64,000 nucleotides of DNA from Bromus sterilis. Lineage: Eukaryota > Streptophyta > Magnoliopsida > Poales > Poaceae. Every line of letters begins with the position of its first letter. Position 1 is the stretch's first letter. Location of the stretch: NCBI GenBank assembly GCA_950022295.1, contig OX465600.1:234877782-234941781 (forward strand), given 5' to 3'. Below, piece by piece: positions 11,989 through 23,489 of the stretch. A model generated the notes under the pieces. That model was given only the letters and a program-made list of their open reading frames with translations, was not told the origin of the DNA and did not search any database. The position numbers and the translations under genes were made by a program.

Positions 11989-12031
11989 CCGTGGACACGG
12001 CTATTCGAATAGATTAATCCTCCCTGCAGGG
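11989..12031 (-). promoter_or_regulatory. conserved triple-palindrome module (LTR copy A)
   Basis: Plus-strand order: CCGTG-GA-CACGG (11989-12000), CTATTCGAATAG (12001-12012), CCCTGCAGGG (12022-12031). Compared with 1777-1788 the first palindrome has a C-G pair replaced by T-A on both arms, so symmetry is kept despite the change. Confidence 0.65.
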
Positions 12032-13165
12032 GTGCACTTGTGTTACGCTACACGCACGGATCTCCAGGGTGGCGGGAACCTTGTTAGGGAACGCTCCACC
12101 GAGGCTATCCGACACTTCCTAGCCCATCTTTCAAACTCAACAGAGAGGCCATCCGCCGGTCTAAATCCTAAGTACTCAGGGCCTTGGACCCCAACCCTGA
12201 CGTACTCCTGCACGGTGCGTGGGTGGCCGGGAAGCCGTAACAAAAACAACACAGCTCGAGCCAAAGAAGACAGCGCACTTCCCGGCAATCAGCCCGCGGT
12301 ACTGCTGACGTCTGAAGAGTCCTCGGACGACACTACGAAGCAGAGGAGCCCATAAACTCGTAATTCCCACGGGTAGGTAGTGCGTACATGGCATATAGCC
12401 AACTTAAGACATTCACTGAACCATTTAGTATTTTAATTAACCTGCGTGACAACCGTTATCGTTGCCTCGACTTAACCGACCCGCGGACAACGACAGCAGC
12501 CAGGACCACCAGTACATCGGTGCCTGCCCTGTCGTCCCACCCAGTCACTGCGGTTACCAACAAGGTAAACCGTCTCCTTATCTTGTCTCGCATGTGCTCC
12601 TATAGGAGCTCGACTTTCGTGGTTTGGTAACTCTCGTGGCCAACGATCAGGGGCCAAGCACACCGGTACACTGGTCGTACCCTCCCTGTCGTCCCGTCGC
12701 AATACCTCTCGCGGGCACCGTTGGGTTGCCCGACTTCTTACCTGAAGGACCTCGCCGTTCAGGACCCTATGGCGGTAAGACAAAGTCAGCCTCGAGTGGA
12801 GTACCAGGATTACTCCTCGATAGCTCACACTTGAGGTGACTAGGCATAACCCAGGTAGGGGCCTTAGACGGTGTCTGCATTGTACCGTACCTATGCAGTT
12901 ATAATATTTGTATCCGCGTCCACTCCCCTGAGTGACCACGGCCCTCTATCTAATCCAAGCTAACAATGCGCAGGGTTCACTGCTGAATAATCCATAACAA
13001 TAATAATAGGCAGCATAGGATAAAGGAAGGCACATCAAGGGGCGACAAAAATCAAGCTATGCAATTGAATAGGATTGTAATCGTAGAAGCAGCAGTAACA
13101 ATGCCTAGTGCAAGAAATGTACGGAAAGATAGGCAATATCTGGGGAAGAGAATGGCTCTGCTTGC

Positions 13166-13246
13166 CTGCAAGCTCGACAGTAGCGGTACGGTCGTCGACG
13201 AAGTAGTCGTACTCAGCATTGGTGTAGTCGACGGCAGCAGCGGGGT
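13166..13246 (-). other. candidate acidic LTR exon (copy A); copy B at 19279-19359
   Basis: On the minus strand, 81 nt follow an acceptor-like GTAG and end TGCAG|GCAAGC. They read an acidic peptide with VDYTNAEYDYFVDDRTATVE. The other LTR keeps the frame with two substitutions (Asn to Asp, Val to Ala). It joins in phase (1/2) to the terminal exon at 11567-11491. Function unknown; splicing is inferred. Confidence 0.4.
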
Positions 13247-15826
13247 CTACCGGAGATTAAGGGGGGAAGAAACAATAAATACACAACAATAATAGCAATA
13301 AAAATGCAAGACATAACAGATGAATTGTAAACGGGGTTCTAACGCAGTACGATGCACGTGGCTCGGAGCGGGAATTCATCCGGGGATGAAATACCGGTTC
13401 CGGATGATTACCGGACAAGGTGTCCGGAGGGGGAGGGTATCATGCAGGAGGTGTCGTGGACATCCGACACAGGTGTGGGTGGTGTATCCGGGTTAGTTGA
13501 TCTATTCCGAACAACCTTCGTGTTCGGAATAAATTCATCCGGGTACTCTAACAGTACCGGACAGTTTAACGGTTATCGGGCAATCTATCGGACAGTGCCA
13601 CCGGAGGGGGGAACAGTTCGATGATCGGTATGTTTGAGGGGTGTGATGAGGATATGGGTATCGTATCTGTAATCGTTGATCCGTTCTGAGTAACTTTCGT
13701 ATACAAAGTATTTTGATCCGGGCAATTTTTATCGGTACCGGAAATTATCGACAGACGACCCGAAGGGGGGGGGAATGTCGATGTTCGGTACGTCAGAGGG
13801 GGTGATACACATACGGATAGCGTATCCGTATTCGTTATATTTTTCTGATCAATTTTCATGTATAAACTTTTTGAATCCGAGTTACGGTTTAAAAGATATT
13901 GAATTTCTAATATTTAAATGGTTTTTGGAATTTCTGGAATTTCTTTTAAGATTTAAATCAACATTATCCATATGGGGTTGATCAGGTCAAACTGACAGAG
14001 GGGACCCACTTGTCATAGGCTAGGTGGCTTTCACTGGTCAACTGACTAGTGGGCCCCAGGTGTCATAGACACATGCAACAAAATCATTTTATTTAATCAA
14101 AAAAAAATCAGAGGGCCCACATGTCATTCTCTGAGTTATCTAACTTAACCATATTAAGTTATTAGGGGTTGGGACCCATGTGTCATTCCAATAGATATAC
14201 AAACAGGGGGGGTTATTATGTTTAAACCATAATTAGGAGGGGGGGTTAGCCCCATGGTTGAAGTCAACCGTGCCCGCCGGTGAGGCCAAGCACGGCGAGG
14301 CTGGCCGGGGAGGGGGCGTGGCCCTGCCAGCGCAGGAGGGCGCCGCCGCGCCGGGAGAGCACAGCAGCAGAAGCGCGACGCGCAGCAAGGGCGCGCAGCG
14401 GGCCGCCGAGCTCGAGCCCACAGTCATGGCGACCGGCGGCTCGGGCGTCGACAGGGGGGGGCTACGGCGAGAGATTGTTGCGGGAAAGGGAGGGGGAAAA
14501 GTCGCTGCTCACAGCGGGGTGGACGATGGCGAGCTCGGCGTCGATGGGCAGTGGCCGGAGGCGAGGAATTGCGGCGGTGGTTGCCGGCGATCGTGACGGT
14601 GTGGGCGGAGGGATGCTTCGAACTTGAGGATCCGAGGCTCGACTCAACGCTCGGGAAGACGATGCCGATGAAGATGGGGCTCCTGGTCATCTTGGTGCGT
14701 CCCTAGGTGGCTGTCGGCCACGGCGGTGCAGCGGTGTGACGGTGGCGGCCGCGGCGCGCAAGGGCGAAGGGGAGGGAGGACGAGCCAAAGGAAATCGGAG
14801 AGGGGGGGCTAGGGTTCGACCACGGGGTGGCCTCATTATCCATGGGGGGGAGCAGGTGGAGGGGGAAGGGAGCAGGTGAGAGGGGGCCGGCGGCATGGCC
14901 GTGCGTCCATGGCCGTGACGCCACGGGGGGGGGGAGCAGGTGAGGGAGAGAGAGAAGAGAGGGGTGGGCTGGGCCCGGGGTAGTTGGGTGGGCCTTGCCC
15001 ATAGCGGTAGTTAGGTGTTCCCCTTTTTGTGTTTTCTTTTCCTTTATTTCTCTACTGTTAGCAATTATTTAGCTACTTTTGCACTTTTGTATAACATGTA
15101 ACCTGGTCCATAATTAGTAAGGTATATTACTAGAGTGCTACAAAAAGATTTGGAGTTTTATAAAAACATTTAGTATTTGGTTTTATTTAAAAGGTATTAA
15201 ATGCTACTGTTTTACCACTGTTATTATTTATTTAACATTTTTAAACATGGTAATAAAATCCCATTCCACTTTTAATAAAGCCTACTGATTTTTAGGCATT
15301 TTATAAAAATGGTTTCATAAATTTTGGATCAACTTTATTTTCCACTTGTTTATTATAATTCCATGGTAAATTTAATATTTTTCAAGCCATTGTTTTATTC
15401 CATTTATTATTCCGTAATATTACTATACCATTTTAATTAAAATAACCAGTACCATAGTAACATGGCTTAATGATTGCTAGGCATCCCATCAATAGGTTTC
15501 ATCATTGTGGTTTATCTAAGACTTCCACTTTATTTTAATTTATAAAACAATTTGATAACCCCACAACATTGGGTTCATAATTATCATTGACTTGTGATTA
15601 TTCAAAGGACTAAGGGTGACTTGGTTTAAGTTTTTGCATGATGGTTACCAGTCACCCATAAATTCTTGGAGCAATTCAATAGTCCACACAAATTTGAAAA
15701 TTTTATCAGGGTTGGAATTTGACAGAGCTATGATCAAAGGTGATCATGGCTTGATCATCAACAGTAATGAGCCTTAATTAGTGGAATCACTGTAGTGATT
15801 ACTGTACTGGATCTGAGGGTGTTACA

Positions 15827-17364
15827 ATTCTCCACCACTACAAAGAATTCTCATCCCGAGAATTAAAAGTAGTGTTAGGGGTAGAGTTTCGGTTTCGCCT
15901 TCTAACAAATCTTCTTGTCTTGGTTGTCGTACTCGAAGAAATTAATCCTTCACGTTGGGGCCTTCACTGCACTGCATCGGTGCACCTCGTTGGGTTTTTC
16001 ATCCTTTCCTCGGGGCTTCATCGCACTTACGAACAGGTTAAGAGGTAAAGCTTAAGGGGTTCGGATCGATACAAGATCAAACAAATGGGGTTGCTCAAGG
16101 GTATGGGGTACAAAGTCCTTCCGAGTTTAACCTCAGGGAAGTACATCGTGAGAAGTTTTAAGCGGATAGGCACGTATTCGATGCCGATGACGGGTAATGA
16201 GAAAGGGGGCCCGACCATCAGGCACAATCACTGAGTCTGATATCGGACGGAATATCACAAGGTCGATGACAAGAGTCAGGTTTCGGTCCTGTGGAACTGT
16301 GGGTTAGGGGCCCATAGAGAATCAGAAGGATGGTGACAAACAATGCGATCAAGTTGCAAGGTAAGTCAGAGAACAACTTGTCAACTATGTCGGAAACAAC
16401 ATCAGTGCCAAGGGAGAGGGACGAAGAGAACCATTTTCCTGCTCGTTAAGACGAGGCGGACCAATTGGCAAGGTTCTCGTCCATCGGTGGTCACCGAAAA
16501 GTCATCAACAATCGTAACTGGTTGTACAGACAACGTAGCACACCAAAGTGTTTACATAAGCAGGGATTTATCACTGCCCAGATAATTTATATAAAAAGAA
16601 AGATTAAACAGACCAATGAAAAGGAAAATGTGATGATACACAAGTATCAGGTGTATATCTTTCCCAAAGAAAAGCGGAGCACGATATACACGACCAAGTT
16701 GTATTGGCAGAGAGTCAAGGGGGTTATCGATGATAACACAAATCATCGAGGGGTATGGAGGGTATTTCACATGATGAATCCAATTGACACATGGAAGAAG
16801 CCACGTAAGCTTAGTCGGATAATAATCCACAAAAGGTCGGATGGTTCGCAAAGGATCCGATGTGAGTATGGGCACTCAACCAGAAGGGGAAAAAATACCA
16901 AGGCATCGGGTGACAAAAGCACCGGAATAACTTGATGCTTAAGTACAAGAAAATTGTGATTTCCCGATCGGGAGGTGGACGCAATTATCCACACGGACTT
17001 ATCGGTGGCAGGGGATTGCAAAGGCGATGATTACGCAGGTTCTCGGGAATTTATCAGAGAGTAATCGTCCAAATCTTCAGGTGGATCAGGCGATCATCGG
17101 GAAGGCAGTGCTCTCCGGAAGGAAGGAGGTACGTGAACCTAAGTCAGAGTTATTAAAACTTTACCAGCAAGGATAAGAGAGCAGAGTCCCAGAGCATAGG
17201 TACGGAGAAAAAGATCCTAATACCATAGATATCACACGTAGTGACATCGATGTGGGCCCGTAAGCCAAAATTAAGTTAGCAAAGTAGTTTTGCAAATACT
17301 AGACTCGACTTCGACCAAGGAGTGGTTAGGGGCTTCCTACAGGCAGTCGGCTCTGATACCAACT
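15827..17364 (-). other. interior of the giant-LTR element, non-coding
   Basis: A 1538-bp interior. On the minus strand the polypurine tract lies at 15841-15827 and the TGGTATCAGAGC primer-binding site at 17361-17350, three bases from the LTR. The ORFs in between (for example 16465-16935 plus, 16552-16875 minus) overlap on both strands and show no gag, protease, polymerase or integrase motif. I see no gene. Confidence 0.75.
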
Positions 17365-20300
17365 TGTGACGCCCCCAAAATCAGACCGTGTACAGTAATC
17401 ATACACACAGGGTACACGACTGAGATTAGGGTGCCACGGTGATAATATCAAAGCACAACACTAAACACAAAAGGATAAACAAATATATTACAATAGAGGG
17501 GGTCACGCGGACCCGGATATATAAGTCATACAAGCTATAATATCTGAGTACAGACATAGTTAGTCAAGTTTTTCCTTAAGAAGGCTAGCACAAACCACAT
17601 CAGAGATACAGAACGAAAAGGCGAGGCCTCCTGCCTGGGATCCACCGAACTACTCTTGGTCAACGGGGAACTCGACGTCGTAGTAGGCGCCTCCGGGGTA
17701 CTCCTGCTCCTGAGCTCCAACGTCGGCTGCAGCGGCCGATCAGGCAAAACAGTAAAGGAAATAAAGCAGGTTAGTATCTAGTATACCCGCGAGTCTTACG
17801 TCCGCTACTAAGCATTATGCATTGTATCAACGGAAAGAAGAGGCTGTATATAGTGGACTGAAAGACAGAAATCCAGAGCAAGGGTAAGAAGCTAGGCCTA
17901 ACGAAGACTAGCATCTTCCGACGATGTCTTGCAGCATGAGGTAAGAATCAGCCAACAGTTTATATAAAGCATAAAGTAACAATGCAGCAGAAGTTGCTGC
18001 AGCATTGTATAATAATAAGTTGTAATAATTAGCAATGCCTCCGAGTTCACCTCCTCGACATCCCCGCGAGGAAGAGAACCCGGAACCATACAGTTTAATA
18101 ATAGTTTCTGGTGGTAAGATCCAGTTTCAGCATAAAGCGTCCTGTTACCGTGGACACGGCTATTCGAATAGATTAATCTTCCCTGCAGGGGTGCACTTGT
18201 GTTACGCTACACGCACAGATCTCCAGGGTGGCGGGAACCTTGTTAGGGAACGCTCCACCGAGGCTATCCGACACTTCCTAGCCCATCTTTCAAACTCAAC
18301 AGAGAGGCCATCCGCCGGTCTAAATCCTAAGTACTCAGGGCCTTGGACCCCAACCCTGACGTACTCCTGCACGGTGCGTGGGTGGCCGGGAAGCCGTAAC
18401 AAAAACAACACAGCTCGAGCCAAAGAAGACGGCGCAGTTCCTGGCAATCAGCCCGCGATACTGCTGACGTCTGAAGAGTCCTCGGACGACACTACGAAGC
18501 AGAGGAGCCCATAAACTCGTAATTCCCACGGGTAGGTAGTGCGTACATGGCATATAGCCAACTTAAGACATTCACTGAACCATTTAGTATTTTAATTAAC
18601 CTGCGTGACAACCGTTATCGTTGCCTCGACTTAACCGACCCGCGGACAACGACAGCAGCCAGGACCACCAGTACATCGGTGCCTGCCCTGTCGTCCCACC
18701 AAGTCACTGCGGTTACCAACAAGCTAAACCGTCTCCTTACCTTGTCTCGCGTGTGCTCCTGTAGGAGCTCGACTTTCGTGGTTTGGTAACTCTCGCGGCC
18801 AACGATCAGGGGCCAAGCACACCGGTACACTGGTCGTACCCTCCCTGTCGTCCCGTCGCAATACCTCTCGCGGGCACCGTTGGGTCGGTAAGACAAAGTC
18901 AGCCTCGAGTGGAGTACCAGGATTACTCCTCGATAGCTCACACTTGAGGTGACTAGGCATAACCCAGGTAGGGGCCTTAGACGGTGTCTGCATTGTACCG
19001 TACCTGTGCAGTTATAATATTTGTATCCGCGTCCACTCCCCTGAGTGACCACGGCCCTCTATCTAATCCAAGCTAACAATGCGCAGGGTTCACTGCTGAA
19101 TAATCCATAACAATAATAATAGGCAGCATAGGATAAAGGAAGGCACATCAAGGGGCGACAAAAATCAAGCTATGCAATTGAATAGGATTGTAATCGTAGC
19201 AGCAGCAGTAACAATGGCTAGTGCAAGAAATGTACGGAAAGATAGGCGATATCTGGGGAAGAGAATGGCTCTGCTTGCCTGCAAGCTCGACAGTAGCGGT
19301 ACGATCGTCGGCGAAGTAGTCGTACTCAGCATCGGTGTAGTCGACGGCAGCAGCGGGGTCTACCGGAGATTAAGGGGGGAAGAAACAATAAATACACAAC
19401 AATAATAGCAATACAAATGCAATACATAACAGATGAATTGTAAACGGGGTTCTAACGCAGTACGATGCACGTGGCTCGGAGCGGGAATTCATCCGGGGAT
19501 GAAATACCGGTTCCGGATGATTACCGGACAAGGTGTCCGGAGGGGGAGGGTATCATGCCGGAGGTTTCGTGGACATCCGACACAGGTGTGGGAGTGTATC
19601 CGGGTTAGTTGATCTATTCCAAACAACATTCGTGTTCGGAATAAATTCATCTGGGTACTCTAACAGTACCGGACAGTTTAACGGTTATCGGGCAATCTAT
19701 CGGACAGTGCCACCGGAGGGGGGAATAGTTCGATGATCGGTATGTTTGAGGGGTGTGATGAGGATATGGGTATCGTATCTGTAATCGTTGATCCGTTCTG
19801 AGTAACTTTCGTATACAAAGTATTTTGATCCGGGAAATTTTTATCGGTACCGGAAATTATCGACAGACTGCCCGAAGGGGGGGAATGTCGATGTTCGGTA
19901 CATCAAAGGGGGTGATAGACATACGGATAGCGTATCCGTATTCGTTATATTTTTCTGATCAATTTTCATGTATAATGTTTTTGAATCCGAGTTACGGTTT
20001 AAAAGATATTGAATTTCTAATATTTAAATGGTTTTTGGAATTTCTTTTAAGATTTAAATCAACATTATCCATATGGGGTTGACCAGGTCAAACTGACAGA
20101 GGGGACCCACTTGTCATAGGCTAGGTGGCTTTGACTGGTCAACTGACCAGTGGGCCCCAGGTGTCATAGACACATGCAACAAAATCATTTTATTTAATCA
20201 AAAAAAATCAGAGGGCCCACATGTCATTCTCTGAGTTATCTAACTTAACCATATTAAGTTATTAGGGGTTGGGCCCCATGTGTCATTCCAATAGATATAC

Positions 20301-21934
20301 AAACAGGGGGGGTTATTATGTTTAAACCATAATTAGGAGGGGGGGGGGGTTAGCCCCATGGTTGAAGTCAACCGTGCCCGCCGGTGAGGCCAAGCACGGC
20401 GAGGCTGGCCGGGGAGGGGGCGTGGCCCAGCCAGCGCAGGAGGGCGCCGCCGCGCCGGGAGAGCACAGCAGCAGAAGCGCGACGCGCAGCAAGGGCGCGC
20501 AGCGGGCCGCCGAGCTCGAGCCCACAGTCATGGCGACCGGCGGCTCGGGCGTCGACAGGGGGGGGCTACGGCGAGAGATTGTTGCGGGAAAGGGAGGGGG
20601 AAAAGTCGCTGCTCACAGCGGGGTGGACGATGGCGAGCTCGGCGTCGATGGGCAGTGGCCGGAGGCGAGGAATTGCGGCGGTGGTTGCCGGCGACCGTGA
20701 CGGTGTGGGCGGACGGATGCTTCGAACTTAAGGATCCGAGGCTCGACTCAACGCTCGGGAAGACGATGCCGATGAAGATGGGGCTCCTGGTCATCTTGGT
20801 GCGTCCCTAGGTGGCTGTCGGCCACGGCGGTGCAGCGGTGTGACGGTGGCGGCCGCGGCGCGCGAGGGCGAAGGGGAGGGAGGACGAGCCAAAGGAAATC
20901 GGAGAGGGGGGGCTAGGGTTCGACCACGGGGTGGCCTCATTATCCATGGGGGGGAGCAGGTGGAGGGGGAAGGGAGCAGGTGAGAGGGGGGCCGGCGGCA
21001 TGGCCGTGCGGCCATGGCCATGACGCCACGGGGGGGGGGGAGCAGGTGAGGGAGAGAGAGGGAAGAGAGGGGTGGGCTGGGCCCGGGGTAGTTGGGTGGG
21101 CCTTGCCCATAGCGGTAGTTAGGTGTTCCCCTTTTTGTGTTTTCTTTTCCTTTATTTCTCTACTGTTAGCAATTATTTAGCTACTTTTGCACTTTTGTAT
21201 AACATGTAACCTGGTCCATAATTAGTAAGGTATATTACTAGAGTGCTACAAAAAGATTTGGAGTTTTATAAAAACATTTAGTATTTGGTTTTATTTAAAA
21301 GGTATTAAATGCTACTGTTTTACCACTGTTATTATTTATTTAACATTTTTAAACATGGTAATAAAATCCCATTCCACTTTTAATAAAGCCTACTGATTTT
21401 TAGGCATTTTATAAAAATGGTTTCATCAATTTTGGATCAACTTTATTTTCCACTTGTTTATTATAATTCCATGGTAATTTTAATATTTTTCAAGCCATTG
21501 TTTTATTCCATTTATTATTCCGTAATATTACTATACCATTTTAATTAAAATAACCAGTACCATAGTAACATGGCTTAATGATTGCTAGGCATCCCATCAA
21601 TAGGTTTCATCATTGTGGTTTATCTAAGACTTCCACTTTATTTTAATTTATAAAACAATTTGATAACCCCACAACATTGGGTTCATAATTATCATTGACT
21701 TGTGATTATTCAAAGGACTAAGGGTGACTTGGTTTAAGTTTTTTCATGATGGTTACCAGTCACCCATAAATTCTTGGAGCAATTCAATAGTCCACACAAA
21801 TTTGAAAATTTTATCCGGGTTGGAATTTGACAGAGCTATGATCAAAGTTGATCATGGCTTGATCATCAACAGTAATGAGCCTTAAACAGTGGAATCACTG
21901 TAGTGATTACTATACTGGATCTGAGGGTGTTACA
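17365..21934 (-). repeat. giant LTR, copy B (5' LTR on the minus strand)
   Basis: A 4570-bp partner of 11206-15826, lacking about 45 bp of copy A and with a longer G run near 20337-20348. Both exon-like blocks and the palindrome module are retained. Confidence 0.85.
18148..18190 (-). promoter_or_regulatory. conserved triple-palindrome module (LTR copy B)
   Basis: CCGTG-GA-CACGG (18148-18159), CTATTCGAATAG (18160-18171) and CCCTGCAGGG (18181-18190), all perfect, although neighbouring bases differ between the two LTR copies. Confidence 0.65.
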
Positions 21935-21944
21935 TTTAGCCTAG

Positions 21945-21952
21945 TATATAAA
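21945..21952 (+). promoter_or_regulatory. TATA box of Tat-1 5' LTR
   Basis: TATATAAA in the context GCCTAGTATATAAAGGCT. The same box is in the other Tat LTRs at 30355-30362, 43067-43074 (TATATAAG) and 55450-55457. It would drive the genomic transcript. Confidence 0.65.
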
Positions 21953-22172
21953 GGCTGGGAGGGGAGATGTCTATCTCATCTCAATACACATCTACTCATC
22001 CTAGCCTTGCGAGAACTCGCCTTGGCCTCCACTATAATCGCCCCCTCACGTAATAATATCGAGCAGGAAGTGCTTCTCCTGTTAGCCGACGAGTATCGTC
22101 CAACCTGTGCCATCTCTATGACTAACCCAGGGTCCCTAACCATGGGATTTTCCGGGGTTGATCCCCGTCAAT

Positions 22173-22190
22173 TGGCGCCGTCTGTGGGAA
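22173..22190 (+). other. Tat-1 primer-binding site
   Basis: TGGCGCCGTCTGTGGGAA two bases after the 5' LTR. Tat-2 has the identical site at 43294-43311. This form is familiar from Tat/RIRE2-type elements. Confidence 0.75.
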
Positions 22191-23222
22191 CTACACAGGT
22201 TGGGATCACGATCTTGGCGGTCCCGACTTCAACAGATCGAGACTCGAGGACTAGAGCCAGATCCAATCCGCTCGAGAGATTAAAGTTCACCGCAAGAGTA
22301 TCCGTCACTCCGTCAGGACCACCCAGCCTGCAGCAGAACCAAGCCCAGCACCTTGACGACTGCCAGATCCATCACCGACGGAAAGGAACTCGACGACCCA
22401 GAAGACAAGCACAAGGAGGCTACTCGAGAATCCCACTCGAAGAGTCGCGGCGTGTGTCTAAAGGCTCGCCCATCAGTCGACGACCCGCCGCCGCCCGGAC
22501 TCCCACCACGCGCCAAGACAGTGACTCCGAGACACAGTCCGGAGACTACTACGACCCGGATCGAAGGCCAGACGAATTCTTCAACTTCATCCGCAATCAA
22601 TCACTCAGCGACATGATATAACTCGACCCAAGATTCCACAGCCGAGCAGAAGACCCCCCGCAGATCTTCCAAGTCTCAAGGAGAAGAAGGCACGCCGGCT
22701 CCAGCAAACTCACAACCAAAGAGCAACTAGAAGGACCTTGCGCGATTCATTGTTTTGAAGACAATCGAGGATACCTTAGAGCAAGCCACACACTGGGAGA
22801 CTTCCGCCTATTCGCCGAACTCTCCAACAGTCGCAAGGAGGAGAAGCAACGTGAAACCAAACGCACTCGAAGAAGCATGCAGTCACCCACACCAAGTACA
22901 GAGGAGCAATACCCCGCGTCCCAGGGACGAATCTGCATGATCCAAGAAGGAAGACCCTCGAAAGCAAAGCAAGATGCCTACACCTTGCAGGCCAAAGCAA
23001 CCGAGTACCTAAAGGCAACTGAAATCTACCAACTGAGCGGCGCCGAGACCAGCATCACCTTCTCACAAAGCGACCATCCGCCCGCAGTCCCGAGGCCGGG
23101 GCATGCACCCCTGGTCCTCGAAGCGCAGATCAGAGGATACGACATGGACATAATCTTCATGCACGGAGGCAGCAGTCTAAACATAATCTTCGCCAGCACT
23201 CTACGCAAGATGTTCATCCCCG
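22191..23222 (+). pseudogene. Tat-1 gag-protease remnant
   Basis: One frame carries a low-complexity Arg/Pro-rich N-terminus, a YYDPDRRPDEFFNF motif shared with Tat-2, a TAA at 22619-22621, then GPCAIHCFEDN and a protease segment with ITFSQSDHPPAVPRPGHAPL. The capsid core normally found in the middle of Tat gag proteins is not visible; the N-terminal part runs straight into the C-terminal part. The protease active site, usually (M/I)DGGSS, reads FMHGGSSLNI: the catalytic Asp is His. A one-base shift near 23222 moves the rest of the protease to another frame, with a TAG at 23413-23415. The product cannot be functional. Confidence 0.65.
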
Positions 23223-23489
23223 ATCACTGTGGAAGAAGTCAGGAACCACAATATACGGCGTAGTCCCAGGCGAAGCAGCAACCTCCATCGGAGCAATACA
23301 GCTCGATGTGATCTTCGACAGCAAGCGCAACTTCGCAAAGCAGGCACTCGAGTTCGAAGTACTCGACTGGCAGTCGCAGTATCACGCCATACTCGGGCGA
23401 CCGGCGTTCGTATAGTTCATGGCGGTTCCACACTATGCATATCTCAAGCTCAAGATGCCAGGACCTGCAGGAATCATCACAGTGCGACC

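Larger units (their letters stand above)
11206..15826 (-). repeat. giant LTR, copy A (3' LTR on the minus strand)
   Basis: On the plus strand it begins TGTGACGCCCCC and ends GGGTGTTACA. It has a GC-rich block (about 14240-14990), an AT-rich block (about 15000-15820), the palindrome module and two exon-like acidic blocks. Long ORFs in the GC-rich block are open on both strands and in several frames, which reflects base composition; I annotate none as a gene. Confidence 0.85.
11206..21934 (-). mobile_element. non-autonomous Tekay-like Gypsy element with giant LTRs (LARD-like)
   Basis: LTRs of 4621 bp (11206-15826) and 4570 bp (17365-21934) flank only 1538 bp of interior. Target-site duplications are CTTAG (11201-11205) and TTTAG (21935-21939), one mismatch; the intact sequence in the Tat-1 3' LTR reads CTTAG. 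Read on the minus strand, the primer-binding site TGGTATCAGAGC and the polypurine tract GTAGTGGTGGAGAAT are those of Del/Tekay chromoviruses. No gag or pol motif is visible inside, so it is a large retrotransposon derivative needing helper proteins. LTR divergence is roughly 1-2 percent plus one indel of about 45 bp (near 12726-12770, absent near 18885). Confidence 0.85.
10989..22170 (+). repeat. Tat-1 5' LTR, split by a nested element
   Basis: The two parts, 10989-11205 and 21935-22170, join to 448 bp after removing the duplicated 5 bp. The nested element at 11206-21934 entered just upstream of the TATA box (TATATAAA, 21945-21952), so U3 is separated from the core promoter. The 3' LTR has the intact order (TATA at 30355-30362). 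Confidence 0.85.

Noticed and set aside
11876..12355. 159-codon ORF present in both giant LTRs (also 18035-18514)
   Set aside because: It is antisense to the element, overlaps the palindrome module, and is shared only because the LTRs are recent duplicates. No motif recognised.
14233..15002. Several overlapping ORFs on both strands in the GC-rich LTR block (also 20322-21180)
   Set aside because: High GC lowers stop frequency in all frames; the products are low-complexity and frames conflict with each other.
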